24,551 bases of DNA, from positions 1 to 24,551 of the forward strand of contig CAJUQA010000028.1 of the NCBI GenBank assembly GCA_910588375.1, given 5' to 3'. Made by a program: the position numbers and the translations under genes. The stretch is from an uncultured Odoribacter sp. (GTDB lineage Bacteria > Bacteroidota > Bacteroidia > Bacteroidales > Marinifilaceae). Positions 14,701 to 24,551 of this stretch are shown one piece after another. Numbering within the stretch: the stretch's first letter is position 1; every line of letters starts with the position of its first letter. The notes beneath the pieces are model-generated. The model ran no database searches, had not been told where the DNA came from, and saw only the letters and a list, made by a program, of their open reading frames with translations.

Positions 14701-17700
14701 TACGGTTAGTGTGAAGGGAGAACCTGTTATTAAGTCCTCCACGAATAACGGACGTATCCGTTGCCGGAACGAGAATGGTAATTTTACTTATAATGTGATT
14801 GCAGAAGGAGCGACGCCTGATGATGAAATTCATTATCAGTGGTCGAAGGATGGTGTAGATTTGCCTGGGGAAAATCGTAATTATCTGATCCGAAGCTTAA
14901 AAGAGACGGATAATATGGTGAACGGGAAGTATGTCAGTCCGGCAGGTCTGTATGTATTGCGGATTTGGAATGATTGCGGCTCGGTCTATGATTCGGCAAA
15001 TTTGGTCGTTAATGAGCCTGCGTATTTGGTGAAGCAGGTGGACGACCCCGTTTATGCGTGCAAAGGAGAACGGAAAGAATTTTCCGTGCAGGTTGCCGGT
15101 GGGGGAATCTATCAGTATGAGCTTTTGGAAGTAAATGTGGGATGTAATAATGTCAACGATGTGGAGAGTAACATTATTAATTCCTGGGCGGGCTTTTCAA
15201 AAATAAGTGTTCCTGTGACTTCTCCCGGGAAATATATCTGGCGCTTTAAGAATGAATGTTGTAATGGGGAATGGAAATATTCGGCCTTTATGACTTTGCG
15301 GATGGATGAACGTCCTTCTTTCGTCAGTGTGCCCGAAGATCAGGAATTGTGTATTGGGGAGACGCTGAACATCACCTGTGAGGCATCTGCCGATACCCGC
15401 AATTTTTATTATTGGGAAAAAGACAATGTGGTTTTGCCCGGGCAAACTTCTGCCACGTTGAATATTACAAATGTCCAGGTTTCCGATGCCGGGGTGTATC
15501 GTTGTTATGTATATAATGAATGTAACCCGGTGGCCAGTACACCGATACAGGTGAAGATAACGGATAAGCCGCAGTTGGTGAGTATTTCCAATATAGAACC
15601 GGATTATTGTGAGGGAGATTCGGTGGGCATCAAGGCAAATGTGGCTTCTTTGTGGCCATTGGACAGTATCCGCTGGCATTACAAGGGGGCGCCTCTTGCG
15701 GATGATGCTGCCGGACACATTGTTGGTAGTCAAACTTCTTTGCTCCAGATAAACGGCGTGCAAAAAGAAGATGCGGAAGGTGTTTATATGGTGGAGATGA
15801 TGAATAAGTGTGGTTCCAACTGGAGTCTGCCGGTTAGTTTCAAATTGAAAGAGCCTGCCAGATTCGTACGGGGACTCGACCGGGATGTGGATTTGATTAT
15901 GTGTGTGGGAACGTCGCAAACTTTGAGTGTGGAAACGACGGGTACTCCTCCTATCCGCTATATCTGGACTCATAATGGCGATACCATTGCCAACGGAAAC
16001 AGTAATATGCTCCCGATTACGAATGCTCAGGCGGATACGGCCGGAGAGTATGTTTGTCACATTCAAAACGGATGTGGGGATGATATAACCAAAACGGTTA
16101 TTACTGTGAATCGTACCGATACTTTCCGGTTTGTGGGGGGAGGACACTATTGTGCCGGAGCCGGAGGCTTGTCTGCAGAATTGCTGGGGTCGGATACATC
16201 TACTTTGTATCGTTTGTATAGAGAAGGGACGAGTGCACCTCTTCAGGAGATTCATGGTCGGGATGTGGTGCCTATAAAGGGACATATTGTTTTTGAAAAT
16301 TTGACCGCAGGGACTTATTATGTCACCGGGATGAGCCGGCATAATTGTGAAGACCGGATGCCCGGAGAAGCTGAAATAATTGAAGATCCTTTGCCGGAGG
16401 ATTACAGGTTGTATGTGGAAAGACACATGTGTGTGGGAGATTCTACCGGAGATTTGGCTATCCCGGGAAGTCAAAACGGCGTGCTTTATTATTTGTTGAA
16501 AGATAAGTCGGCAGGATGGGATACGTTGCAACCTCCTTATGCCGGAACGGGAAATCCGTTGTTGATGTCTGTCGGAATGGGATTTTATAAGATATATGCA
16601 GTAGATACTGCAACGGGATGTGACCGGGTGTTGTCCGGTCTGGATAGTATTACTCCCCGTCCTTATCCGCAGGAGTGTGAATTGGGTGTATGGAACGATG
16701 ATAGTGTGTATTGCCGGGGAAGCCAGAGTGATGTTGTATTGACCTATGATTGTTTTGAAAGTGGCAGCAGTTATACTTTGTGGAAAAACGGACAGTTGAT
16801 GAATCCGCCGAAACACAGTGAACCGTTGAAATGGGAGGGAATAGAAGAGGGTATTTATAATATCCGGGTGATGAATAAATGGGGATGTTCCCGTGATTTC
16901 GGACGTCAGGAAGTGAAAATCCAAGAGTTGCCTCAGCGTTTTCCGTTGGTGGGTGCCCGGATTTATTGTAAGGATGAGCCGGGACCTCATAGGTTGGATT
17001 TACAGGACAGTGAAGAAGGCGTCAAATATAGTTTCAGGTATCTTCCCGGTGTGATTGTGAAAGATACGATGGGTGTCGGTGGGGAAATAAAGTTGGATGT
17101 GCCGTTGGAAGAGCATAAGTATTATGTTGTAGCAACGGATACGACACCGGAACATTGCAGTGTTCCCATGTTGGATACCGTGGAGGTCAGAATGAGCCGT
17201 CTGGAAGTATATCCCGATCCGGCCGTCGTATATGTTGAATATGGACAAGTGGCCCAATTGAACATTGTGATACAAAATGCGGAAGGAACTCCTGTCGTTG
17301 AATGGACGGATAATGGGTATCTGGCAGATTCGTTACATGTTCAGAATCCGAAGACAAAACCCTGTACCTGGGAGTCTGAAAATTTTCTGGTATCGGTGAC
17401 CGATGCCAGTGGATGTAAAGTGGTGACTTCTGTTAAAGTGGTTCGGATAGGAGGCGAGTTGAAGGGAGAAATCCGTGAAGAGGATTGTTTGACTTCGGTG
17501 GATACTGTGGCAGTATGTGAAGGCAATGATCTTGAATTATGTGCTTATGCTACAGGCGGACAGGGCTTTTTCGTCTATACATGGAGTGATTTGAATAATG
17601 CTAATTTAGGGCATGGTGATAAGTTGACTTATACACCTTCTTCCGAAGGATATATCTGGTTAGATATTCAGAGCGGACAACAGAAAATCAGGGATTCGGT

Positions 17701-20700
17701 ATATGTTGTTATGGGAACGACACCCCGTATTGATACTTTGGAACCGTTGTACAGCCGTTGTGTAACTCCCGGTACTCCGGAGCAGATTGTGTTGAAAAAC
17801 AGCGAATCTGGTAACAGTTATTCGTTGGAATACTCTGCCGACGGTTTGACTTATAATTATGTAGGTCTGACACCGACTTACGGCAGTGATGGAAAAATAA
17901 CTTTTTCTTTATTGAATGCCGCTCAGTTCCCGGGGTATTTGCGGATTGTGGCAGAACATATTTCTTCGGACGGAAAAATAACCTGTCAGGCAGTCATGGA
18001 TCAGACGGTGGAGATACGTGTGGCTCCGACCAGGTTTGATGTGAAAGGAGGCTGGAATTATTGCGGTAATGATGTAATCAGGGATACGATTGTTGTCGAT
18101 GGGGCTCAACAAGGAGTGACCTATCGTCTGAAAAAACTCCCGGGAACGGACATTGCAGCCATAACGGCGGAAGCCGGACAGGATAGCGTGTTGTTTGCTG
18201 GCCGCTACACGGCAGGAGAATATATGGTGGTAGCCGAAATCGGAGCTTGCCGGGATACGATGAATGGTGTGGTGAAGATTGTTGCCGACACTCTTCCGCC
18301 TATCGGTACGCTGGTGAATCAAGGGGCGCATTGTGCTATGGATTGTCCGGTGGAAATCGCAATTACACAGGCAATTCCGGGGGTAGATTATTATTTGATA
18401 CTGGATAGTTTGAATGGTGGACAATCCTCTGCTCATTTCAAGACCTCTTCTGTGGGACGGTTGTCGTTCGGTAACTATTGTGAACTCGGACATTATTCTG
18501 TGAAGGCTGTCAATTCGGTGACAACATGCGAAAATGAAAAAGCGGAAGTGCTTATCCGTGAGACACCTGATATACACCATCTGATAGGAGATACATTGTA
18601 TTGTGAGGGAGATTTCGGTGTAAAACTGAAATTGGATTCTACGGAGCACGGAGTGATTTATTATGTGCAAAAATGGCAGGTTGATACGAACTGTGCTGAC
18701 AGCAGTAAATGGGTGGATGTGATTCCTTCTGTGGTGATTCATGGAAATGGTTTCCCGGTAGATATCTCATCTTATTTTACAGATGGTCTTTATCGGTTGA
18801 TGAGTTCCGAACCCTGTCCGGCGGTAATGGATTCGATACGGATTCATATGATTCCTTTGCCTGAAGATTCGTTGAAACTTCAATTGGTGGGGAATGGATG
18901 TATTGATAGTGTATTTGTATTGAAGATTGATCCGCGGGAACCGGATGTGAATTATACCTTGCGCTTTAACGGAATACCTGTGACCGAAACGCCGGTAGTG
19001 ACTGCTACTGGGATTGAGTGGCATTTTACCAGCGGCAAAGCCGGAAATTACAGCGTATTTGCAGAGCGGGGGATGTGTAGTTCGGTATTGAAGGATTCCG
19101 TAAGGATAGATTCTTTGCCGCAGATTTGGCCGTTGGATGGGGTAAAACAATTGTGTCAGAATGATAAAGGCATTTTGTTTATGCCTTTTGCCGAATCCGG
19201 CGTGAAGTATTCGCTTTATGATACGGCTGCCCATGCTTTCACTGTACAAGGAACGGTAAGGCATGACAGTGTGATTTTTAACGGCGTGAAGCCCGGAACA
19301 TATTATCCGCAGGCAGCGAAAGGAAATTGTTTTGAGAACGGGGATTTATATACCGTTCGGGCTCTTCCTGCTCCTGCTCCTGTACAGATGGAAGCGGCCG
19401 ACTGTATAGAAGCCGGCAAAGGCTGGATAAAATTGTCCGGTTTGCAGGATAGTTTGGAATATGTCATTCAAGGTATCTCTTCTGTGGGTACGTTGCAACA
19501 TTTTGCGGGCGATACGACGTTCATAAATCTTCCTGTGGGTATATATTGTGTGACGGTCAAGGATACCCTGATAGGGTGTGAAAGTCTGAGTGTCTGCGAT
19601 ACGATACGGGAAGGAGTCGGTACCGACAGTATTATCGGTGATTTCTACTATTGTGAGGAGAAGTTCGGAGATGCGCAGGGGGTAACTCTTACCCTTTCCG
19701 GCACCCGGGTTGGAGTCGATTATAGTATTCTGGATAAAGACGGCAATGTTTTAATGACTATTCAGCGGCCTAACCGGGTCTTTCCGGACAATTTATTGCA
19801 GGATACATTCATTTTCAGAAAAGAGCGGCCGGGATATTTAGGCGGATGCCGGATAGATTCCGTGTTTGAAGTGAAAGAAATTCCTTTGCCGGCAGATTCC
19901 CTGAAGGTGGAACTGACGGGAGGTTCTGTGCTGTGTGCAGGTGGAAGCTATTTTGTTAATGTCCACGATTCACAAAAAGATAAGTGGTATATTCTTCGTA
20001 AACAAGGCAGTTTGGTAGGACTGGATACTGTTACAGGACAGGAGGGAATGACAGTGACATTCCCTAAACCTTTGACCGAGGCCGGAAGATATGAGATATA
20101 TGTGCGGGATGTTCATCAGGATTGCGGGACCTATTTGGATACATTGATAACAATTGCTCCTCAGCCTCAGCCGGTGGTTATCGACAGTTGCTTCTATTGT
20201 TATGATTATAATGATGTTCCGGAGAGTGACAGTTGCCGGATCGGGCTGCGGGGGATGCTGACCGGAACGATTTATCGTTTGAGTAACGGAATGGAATTGG
20301 ATACACTGGAGGGACCGGGGAACGGATTATTCGCTAACAGACCTGCCGGCAATTATAAAATAATCGCAGAGAATAAGCAGACAGGGTGTATCGATACGAT
20401 GGAAACATCCATCCGGGCTGTGAGACGTCCTCAGGTATTGGATGTAGTGGTCGATTGCGGGAAACAGGGTGTATTGGATACGATTTATACTTATCATAGA
20501 AGCGAAGCGGATAAAGACAGTGTGGTTTATTATCTGTATAAGGATGGTATAAGACAGACTGTATCTCAGGTCGGAGACGGAATAAATCCGGTGGCATTCG
20601 GACATTTGACACAGGCCGGAGTCTATAAGATTTATGCAGAGAAACGCAACAGCCTTTGCGGGGTATTTATGAACGACAGTATTGTGATTACGCCTCCGTT

Positions 20701-23700
20701 AGATTGTAAGGATTCGTTGCAGGTAATAGGAGAGGTTTGTCAGGGAAGTGGCGATAAAGTTACTTTGCGTTATAATTGTTCCGTTGCCGGCTGGAAATAT
20801 TATCTGCGGAGCGAATTGTGTGATTTCGATACCATAGTCGGAGGACGTATGCTGATGTGGGGCGTCGGAGAAGGAAAATACATACTGAGGGCTTATAATG
20901 ATTGTGGAGAAACGGTAAATCTGGATACGGTGAATGTTATCGGGAAACCGTCGCCCAAAGTCTATACGATTTTGAACAAGAACTTTAGTTTGTGTGAAGG
21001 AAAAACATTTGATATTGTGTTGTCGGGAAGTGAAGAAGGAGTGGTTTACACGGTGGTGGACGGATCCGGCCGGGTAAAGGCATTGGTTACCGGAAGTGCA
21101 GGAGGAGGAACTCTTTCTTTGGGAACATTCGGTGCTGCCGGACAATATGAAGTGTGGGCAGAGAAGAACGGATGTCGGAAGATGATGGATAAGGTGATTG
21201 TCGCGCCGGCCTTGTTGCCTGCGGATGTTCAAGTGCAGGGAAGTGACAAATGTCTTGCCGGCGGTATAAATGATAGTATACAGTTGTGTTTGGCCTCCCG
21301 GGAGAATAATGTAAGTTATTATTTGTATGTCAATGGTCGTACCGTATTGGATAGTCTGACGGCTTCACGACCCGGAGAGTTGTGTTTCAATAAACAGGAC
21401 AGTATCGGACGGTATACGGTAATAGCTGTACATCCTACCAGTAAATGCCGGAAAGAGATGCCGGGAGTTTACAATATGAGTACTCCTGCCATTGCCTATG
21501 ACTTGGAGAACCCGGGTGAAGTGGTTCATATTTGTCAGGGAACGGATACTTGTTTGTATTTGGAAAACAGTGAAATAGGTATAGAATATTTCTTGAAAAG
21601 AAACGGTGCTACCTTAGGAACTTCTTCCTATACCACAACGGGCGGACGTCTGAAAGTGGCCTGTGTTTCTCAGAGCGGGAAATACCAGGTGGTAGGAAAA
21701 GTCGGGGAGTGTGAAACATTGATGAACGATACGGTGGTGGTTGAAGTACATCCTCTTCCGCATTTGGATGTTGAGACGGAATTGCATTACTGTGAGTTTT
21801 CTACAGGAGTGGACGTGACGGTCGCTTATCCGACAGACAGTACGGTTTTATATGAACTCTATTCACCCAACGGGATTGTTCCGCTGGATGTCCGTTACGG
21901 GAACGGGGACCATACCGAATTTACATTCTCCGTACAGGCGGATTCCGTAGGTTATTACAGAGTTATGGCAACTGATACGGCTGCCGGGTGTAGTGAAGTA
22001 AAACGGATTCATGTGATAGAGGATAAGCTGCCTCTCGATTATGATTTGATCAGTAGCAACGGAAAATATTTGTGTGCTGACGGAAATGGAACGGGAACTT
22101 ATTTCTCTTTGAGCGGAAGTGAAAAGGGAGTTACCTATACTTTGTATCGTTTGTCTCCCCGGGAAGATATTGTGAGCAAAGACGGAACGGGCGGTGAATT
22201 CCGTTTCCCGAAAGAAGTACGGGATACGGGCTTGTATATGGTAAGGGCGGAGAATCTGCTTTCCGGTTGTGAAAATTCATTCAGTCCGGTGCGTATTCTT
22301 CGGGCGGATACGGTACGTCGCTATGATGTAATATCAGTGGTAAACAGGTATTGTTCGTTAAGCAATGATCCGGATAAGGGTATCATACAATTGAGCAGCA
22401 GTCAGATTGGAGTTGAGTATGAAATCTATCGGGACGGTGTTTCCCTCGGAATGCAGCAGATGGGTACAGGCGGTCCTTTGGAATGGAGAGGACTGGAAGG
22501 CGAGTTGTGCCGTCATTTGGGGTATCCTCCCCGGGGTGGAGCCGTATATGCGATAATGGCGCGTGATACTCTTACCAATTGCATGAAACAAATGAATGGG
22601 ACGGATACTATTGTGGCGGAGGAAAGGATAGAAGTGTTGGCGCAAGAACCGAATGAAGATATTGCTGTTTGTGAAAAGGATAGTGTCCAGTTCAGTGTGA
22701 CCACTTCCGGTTGCGGCGAGCATTATCAATGGTATCATAACGGAACGGCATTGGTCGGAGAAAATAAAGCTTATTACAATATCCGTTCCTTGAATACGAT
22801 GAGTGATCCGGGGTATTACTATTGCAGCATATCGAATACCTGTGGAACAGCGGAGAATCAGATGGTGAAACTGACTATTTATCCGTTGGTATCGGTGAAG
22901 AAAAAGATGGAACCGATTATTGTTTGTAATCCACAGCAAAAGAGTGTATTATTGGCTTCGGCCTTTGCAAATGCGCAGTATTTTGTGTGGTACCGGGCGG
23001 ATGAGACGGAAGAAGACTGGTTAAGTCTGAAGAGCACCTATGAGATTGTGGATTTCGATACGACCAAAGTGGGGAAATATGTTTGTAAAGCCTGGAACGG
23101 AAATAATTGTAATGTCGTGTATGACACGTGTGAGGTAAAGATGGGAAGCGTTCCGGATGTGACCATTGTGGCCGGAGGGGATACATTGCTCTGTAATGGT
23201 TTGAGTTCCTATATTATGGAAGTGCATCCCGGTGCGGGAGTAAGTATAGAATGGGAATTTAACGGCCAGCTGACCGGAGATACCGGAAGTCTTTACACTT
23301 TATATCCGGTAACGACGGCTGATGAAGGATTGTATGCCGTGAGAGCTCGGAATAAATGCGGAACGGCATCGATAAATGTAGGGCAGGTGTTGGTGGATGA
23401 CAGCATACAGATTAAAGCCATGAGCGATAAGATTATGCTGCGTTGTCCCGAAGAGTATGAAACCTTGTTCCTCACTACGGAGCCTGCCAAGCGGGTAAGT
23501 TACCATTGGTACCAGACGCCGGATATGAGCACGATTGTGTCGTCCGAAAGTTCATTCCGGGTAGGTCCTATGGGAACGGCTTCTCCTTTAACTTATCGGG
23601 TGGTTTACAGTAACAAATGCTCGGCGGGAGAACAGGATTTTGTTATCCATGTGCCTCAGAAGATAGAAACCGATCCGCTGCCGAGAATGATTTCCGCTTG

Positions 23701-24551
23701 TGCGGATTGTGCTACTGATACCGTATTGCGTTTGAATGTGGATGCCTCCATGTTTGCACAGTTTAAGTGGTTCTACCGGGTCAATGAGCAGGATACGAAT
23801 CGTATCAGTGTGGAAAATGATTCCGATACGTTGGCGATTCGCTTGTGTACAACCGGTACGGGATATTATTACTGTAAAGTATATAATCGTTGTGAAACGG
23901 ACTTTACGACGGAAACTTCCTGGATAAGAATAGACACGGTTCCTGTCATTAAAGATATGTTGCCGGCTGTGGATTCCGTTTGCGAAGGGCTGTCTTATAT
24001 TAAAACACTGAGCGCAACGGGTGGCGGATTGAAATATACTTGGGTGATTCGGAAAAAAGACGGTACCGAGCAGGAGATTGTGAATAGGAATGAGGCATTT
24101 GCGTCGACATCTGAGTTAAATCTTAAGAATATCGGCTTGGAGTATGATAGTTGCCGGATTATTTGTTATGTAGAAAATCAGTGTGGAAAGGATACGAGTA
24201 ATACGATGTTATTGCGGGTATTGCCGATGCCTCAGGTCTTGATTTCTCCGATGGACCAGAAAATATGTGCGGAAGATACTGCGATGCTTGAAATGGAATT
24301 GTTTGCCGGCGCCTTGCCTTGGGAATATAAGATGGAGTGGCCTGATAAATCACTGCATACGGTATCGGGAATCCAACAACGGAAGGATACCATGAAAGTG
24401 AGACAGTCAGGAAAGTATAGCATTACTTATTTGAGAGATGCGTCTGGATGTGTCCGTACTCAGAGTTTGCCTGTGGCGGAAGTGCAGTACAATGCACCTG
24501 GAAGTTTGATTATGAGCGGCAGCCGTGAAGTTTGCCTGGACGATAGCGTTG
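11780..24551 (+). CDS. Giant secreted Ig-like/PKD-like repeat protein (partial, runs off the right edge)
   Basis: A single frame stays open from the ATG at 11780 to the last base, at least 4257 codons. I checked the frame near 15000, 20000 and the end. A Sec-type signal peptide (MCVKQLVLLFCVYLLTICVKGQ) starts it. Three modules of about 270-280 aa then each open with a DGFxQSDxPF motif, near 11885, 12690 and 13540, and a fourth variant is near 14375. Ig-like modules with W…YYC or YxC cores follow (YRCYV, EYVCHI). From about 16100 come many modules with C-x-G…SExGVxYxLYxxG and GxYxVxA cores; Ig-type modules return after 22650. The C-terminus, where a type IX sorting domain would be expected, is outside the window. 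It is probably a very large surface adhesin or cell-cell contact protein. An alternative ATG at 11770 hits a stop quickly and is rejected. Confidence 0.9.
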   Translation, partial: MCVKQLVLLFCVYLLTICVKGQSIHKYQASNAGDDGFSQSGIPFALSASGTLEACVGSSAEFNVLVRGTEAYNYTWKKIGDAAFRAEAKSTLRISSVTLASAGRYYCIVEDVSGKFTAYSDTLELKVFTLPTVSLRVADGKNRIARGDSIRLIKEVNAENYHWNVDVPASGWVKPNQSVSYVLTGENGSRCTAVASVDVEVVDLYLQPGPSLQISLGQDGVLSVNTNADTVLWYAKAPVRAARMSRMSYATSHPEWGNYVGSGRSIKVSPVTSMVYTAVGYVGAYAAVTTLSVGIKDTYKGGSEDGFTQSDVPFGILPLADTLRVCQDDSITFIATAQGVSAYDYTWYYIAGGGNVRLVNQNICKLSNCTFTQEGRYFCVVTDRLSGYAQNSDTIYLKVDERPYVKIVSPLTDTVICYGDTLSLTAGLQPALTHIPFSDVRFQWAGNRLVSGENSRTALAAPTARTTYIVTAENNGCRSMDTLSVGVNVPYIDLPASTVASEHGQVLVTARDINGNVINPSAVDRFEWGLNDTLMSHSPITNPLVIGDFIPGTKKAWATMQVGKCTASDTTYFQMKIGTSFYGGWDDGFAQSDIPFGISPLPDTTFVCQNDSVMLQVTANGVSLYDYVWYKVGNPADDSLGNRNSCMLRNCDFPTEGEYYCKVTDKLSGFSKYSDTTYVYVNERPKVQVYEPVGDTLICYGDTIYLMSRLNPALTRLSPSDVNYTWMGNNIVWGQNGAAALVAPSVKTEYVVKADYKGCETSDTLTVEVNTPYVDLPATIVVGENSPADVYARDKAGDTINPAVTSQFIWGINASTVGSFINPLHIPQVRPTMEKVWVAVQFGNCEASDTAYIKLKTGTSFYGGPDDGFTASCLDPAILQQFGQEKLVCQADGNNAMADSVVLRLVYEGTDVEFQWEKFNTSISDFEAIANGNGVQGANGPILKFKPLDVSHNGSYRCILRNYCSDKVVISDTFTVSVKGEPVIKSSTNNGRIRCRNENGNFTYNVIAEGATPDDEIHYQWSKDGVDLPGENRNYLIRSLKETDNMVNGKYVSPAGLYVLRIWNDCGSVYDSANLVVNEPAYLVKQVDDPVYACKGERKEFSVQVAGGGIYQYELLEVNVGCNNVNDVESNIINSWAGFSKISVPVTSPGKYIWRFKNECCNGEWKYSAFMTLRMDERPSFVSVPEDQELCIGETLNITCEASADTRNFYYWEKDNVVLPGQTSATLNITNVQVSDAGVYRCYVYNECNPVASTPIQVKITDKPQLVSISNIEPDYCEGDSVGIKANVASLWPLDSIRWHYKGAPLADDAAGHIVGSQTSLLQINGVQKEDAEGVYMVEMMNKCGSNWSLPVSFKLKEPARFVRGLDRDVDLIMCVGTSQTLSVETTGTPPIRYIWTHNGDTIANGNSNMLPITNAQADTAGEYVCHIQNGCGDDITKTVITVNRTDTFRFVGGGHYCAGAGGLSAELLGSDTSTLYRLYREGTSAPLQEIHGRDVVPIKGHIVFENLTAGTYYVTGMSRHNCEDRMPGEAEIIEDPLPEDYRLYVERHMCVGDSTGDLAIPGSQNGVLYYLLKDKSAGWDTLQPPYAGTGNPLLMSVGMGFYKIYAVDTATGCDRVLSGLDSITPRPYPQECELGVWNDDSVYCRGSQSDVVLTYDCFESGSSYTLWKNGQLMNPPKHSEPLKWEGIEEGIYNIRVMNKWGCSRDFGRQEVKIQELPQRFPLVGARIYCKDEPGPHRLDLQDSEEGVKYSFRYLPGVIVKDTMGVGGEIKLDVPLEEHKYYVVATDTTPEHCSVPMLDTVEVRMSRLEVYPDPAVVYVEYGQVAQLNIVIQNAEGTPVVEWTDNGYLADSLHVQNPKTKPCTWESENFLVSVTDASGCKVVTSVKVVRIGGELKGEIREEDCLTSVDTVAVCEGNDLELCAYATGGQGFFVYTWSDLNNANLGHGDKLTYTPSSEGYIWLDIQSGQQKIRDSVYVVMGTTPRIDTLEPLYSRCVTPGTPEQIVLKNSESGNSYSLEYSADGLTYNYVGLTPTYGSDGKITFSLLNAAQFPGYLRIVAEHISSDGKITCQAVMDQTVEIRVAPTRFDVKGGWNYCGNDVIRDTIVVDGAQQGVTYRLKKLPGTDIAAITAEAGQDSVLFAGRYTAGEYMVVAEIGACRDTMNGVVKIVADTLPPIGTLVNQGAHCAMDCPVEIAITQAIPGVDYYLILDSLNGGQSSAHFKTSSVGRLSFGNYCELGHYSVKAVNSVTTCENEKAEVLIRETPDIHHLIGDTLYCEGDFGVKLKLDSTEHGVIYYVQKWQVDTNCADSSKWVDVIPSVVIHGNGFPVDISSYFTDGLYRLMSSEPCPAVMDSIRIHMIPLPEDSLKLQLVGNGCIDSVFVLKIDPREPDVNYTLRFNGIPVTETPVVTATGIEWHFTSGKAGNYSVFAERGMCSSVLKDSVRIDSLPQIWPLDGVKQLCQNDKGILFMPFAESGVKYSLYDTAAHAFTVQGTVRHDSVIFNGVKPGTYYPQAAKGNCFENGDLYTVRALPAPAPVQMEAADCIEAGKGWIKLSGLQDSLEYVIQGISSVGTLQHFAGDTTFINLPVGIYCVTVKDTLIGCESLSVCDTIREGVGTDSIIGDFYYCEEKFGDAQGVTLTLSGTRVGVDYSILDKDGNVLMTIQRPNRVFPDNLLQDTFIFRKERPGYLGGCRIDSVFEVKEIPLPADSLKVELTGGSVLCAGGSYFVNVHDSQKDKWYILRKQGSLVGLDTVTGQEGMTVTFPKPLTEAGRYEIYVRDVHQDCGTYLDTLITIAPQPQPVVIDSCFYCYDYNDVPESDSCRIGLRGMLTGTIYRLSNGMELDTLEGPGNGLFANRPAGNYKIIAENKQTGCIDTMETSIRAVRRPQVLDVVVDCGKQGVLDTIYTYHRSEADKDSVVYYLYKDGIRQTVSQVGDGINPVAFGHLTQAGVYKIYAEKRNSLCGVFMNDSIVITPPLDCKDSLQVIGEVCQGSGDKVTLRYNCSVAGWKYYLRSELCDFDTIVGGRMLMWGVGEGKYILRAYNDCGETVNLDTVNVIGKPSPKVYTILNKNFSLCEGKTFDIVLSGSEEGVVYTVVDGSGRVKALVTGSAGGGTLSLGTFGAAGQYEVWAEKNGCRKMMDKVIVAPALLPADVQVQGSDKCLAGGINDSIQLCLASRENNVSYYLYVNGRTVLDSLTASRPGELCFNKQDSIGRYTVIAVHPTSKCRKEMPGVYNMSTPAIAYDLENPGEVVHICQGTDTCLYLENSEIGIEYFLKRNGATLGTSSYTTTGGRLKVACVSQSGKYQVVGKVGECETLMNDTVVVEVHPLPHLDVETELHYCEFSTGVDVTVAYPTDSTVLYELYSPNGIVPLDVRYGNGDHTEFTFSVQADSVGYYRVMATDTAAGCSEVKRIHVIEDKLPLDYDLISSNGKYLCADGNGTGTYFSLSGSEKGVTYTLYRLSPREDIVSKDGTGGEFRFPKEVRDTGLYMVRAENLLSGCENSFSPVRILRADTVRRYDVISVVNRYCSLSNDPDKGIIQLSSSQIGVEYEIYRDGVSLGMQQMGTGGPLEWRGLEGELCRHLGYPPRGGAVYAIMARDTLTNCMKQMNGTDTIVAEERIEVLAQEPNEDIAVCEKDSVQFSVTTSGCGEHYQWYHNGTALVGENKAYYNIRSLNTMSDPGYYYCSISNTCGTAENQMVKLTIYPLVSVKKKMEPIIVCNPQQKSVLLASAFANAQYFVWYRADETEEDWLSLKSTYEIVDFDTTKVGKYVCKAWNGNNCNVVYDTCEVKMGSVPDVTIVAGGDTLLCNGLSSYIMEVHPGAGVSIEWEFNGQLTGDTGSLYTLYPVTTADEGLYAVRARNKCGTASINVGQVLVDDSIQIKAMSDKIMLRCPEEYETLFLTTEPAKRVSYHWYQTPDMSTIVSSESSFRVGPMGTASPLTYRVVYSNKCSAGEQDFVIHVPQKIETDPLPRMISACADCATDTVLRLNVDASMFAQFKWFYRVNEQDTNRISVENDSDTLAIRLCTTGTGYYYCKVYNRCETDFTTETSWIRIDTVPVIKDMLPAVDSVCEGLSYIKTLSATGGGLKYTWVIRKKDGTEQEIVNRNEAFASTSELNLKNIGLEYDSCRIICYVENQCGKDTSNTMLLRVLPMPQVLISPMDQKICAEDTAMLEMELFAGALPWEYKMEWPDKSLHTVSGIQQRKDTMKVRQSGKYSITYLRDASGCVRTQSLPVAEVQYNAPGSLIMSGSREVCLDDSV
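11885..14410 (+). repeat. Tandem ~280-aa modules in the giant adhesin
   Basis: DGFSQSGIPF, DGFTQSDVPF, DGFAQSDIPF and DGFTASCLDP recur at intervals of roughly 810-845 bp. Between them the order is kept: a C-x-D/N-D-S strand, YDYTWYYI or YDYVWYKV, a RYFCVVTD or EYYCKVTD Ig end, then DERPYVKI or NERPKVQV and VICYGDT or LICYGDT. The second and third modules are the most alike. The protein repeats are clear, but DNA identity is only moderate, so they are not recent duplications. Confidence 0.8.

Noticed and set aside
12875..23506. Many long minus-strand ORFs, up to 597 codons (for example 15197-16990 and 17909-18742)
   Set aside because: They lie opposite a single uninterrupted plus-strand frame with a signal peptide and clear repeated Ig-like modules. 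Their own translations are low-complexity, rich in His, Arg and Ile, without domains. They are antisense shadows.

Overview
The window comes from a Bacteroidota genome, most likely a gut Bacteroidales; an Odoribacteraceae-like origin is a guess. Two upstream regions fit the Bacteroidota promoter pattern TTTG-N19-TAnnTTTG. The gene content also fits: a GldB lipoprotein, a Fib_succ_major-type surface protein and a giant Ig-repeat adhesin.

Layout: positions 1-40 are the 3' end of a 5S rRNA, so a ribosomal RNA operon ends here, followed by terminators. A housekeeping block comes next: nadE (minus strand, with a glutaminase domain that has lost its nucleophilic cysteine), gldB and 5-formyltetrahydrofolate cyclo-ligase (plus strand), and a 56-aa two-cluster ferredoxin (minus strand) that was too short for automatic ORF calling. 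A 443-bp non-coding region then carries a good promoter for the next gene.

From 4213 to 11694 lies a diversity-generating retroelement (DGR). Its parts are a 1006-aa secreted target protein with two C-type-lectin-like domains and a C-terminal variable region (VR, 7051-7230), a MutS-N-terminus-like small protein, an Avd-like four-helix-bundle protein, and a DGR-type reverse transcriptase (RT). Between avd and RT, where a single template repeat (TR) normally sits, there are six VR-like cassettes. Each is exactly 180 nt, gap-free and in frame with the VR. Four are followed by a conserved element of about 66 nt. By hand alignment, the expressed VR is a mosaic of cassettes D, E, F and B. It shares 83 uninterrupted identical bases with F, and the three leftover mismatches fall at adenines of the matching cassette. 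This suggests a DGR that combines segmental template choice with adenine mutagenesis. The alternative is that the cassettes are an archive of old VRs.

From 11780 to the right edge, one uninterrupted plus-strand frame of at least 4257 codons encodes a secreted giant Ig-like/PKD-like repeat protein. It has no stop inside the window. Minus-strand ORFs across it are antisense shadows. It follows the RT by 85 bp without an obvious promoter, so it may be co-expressed with the DGR and act at the cell surface with the diversified protein.
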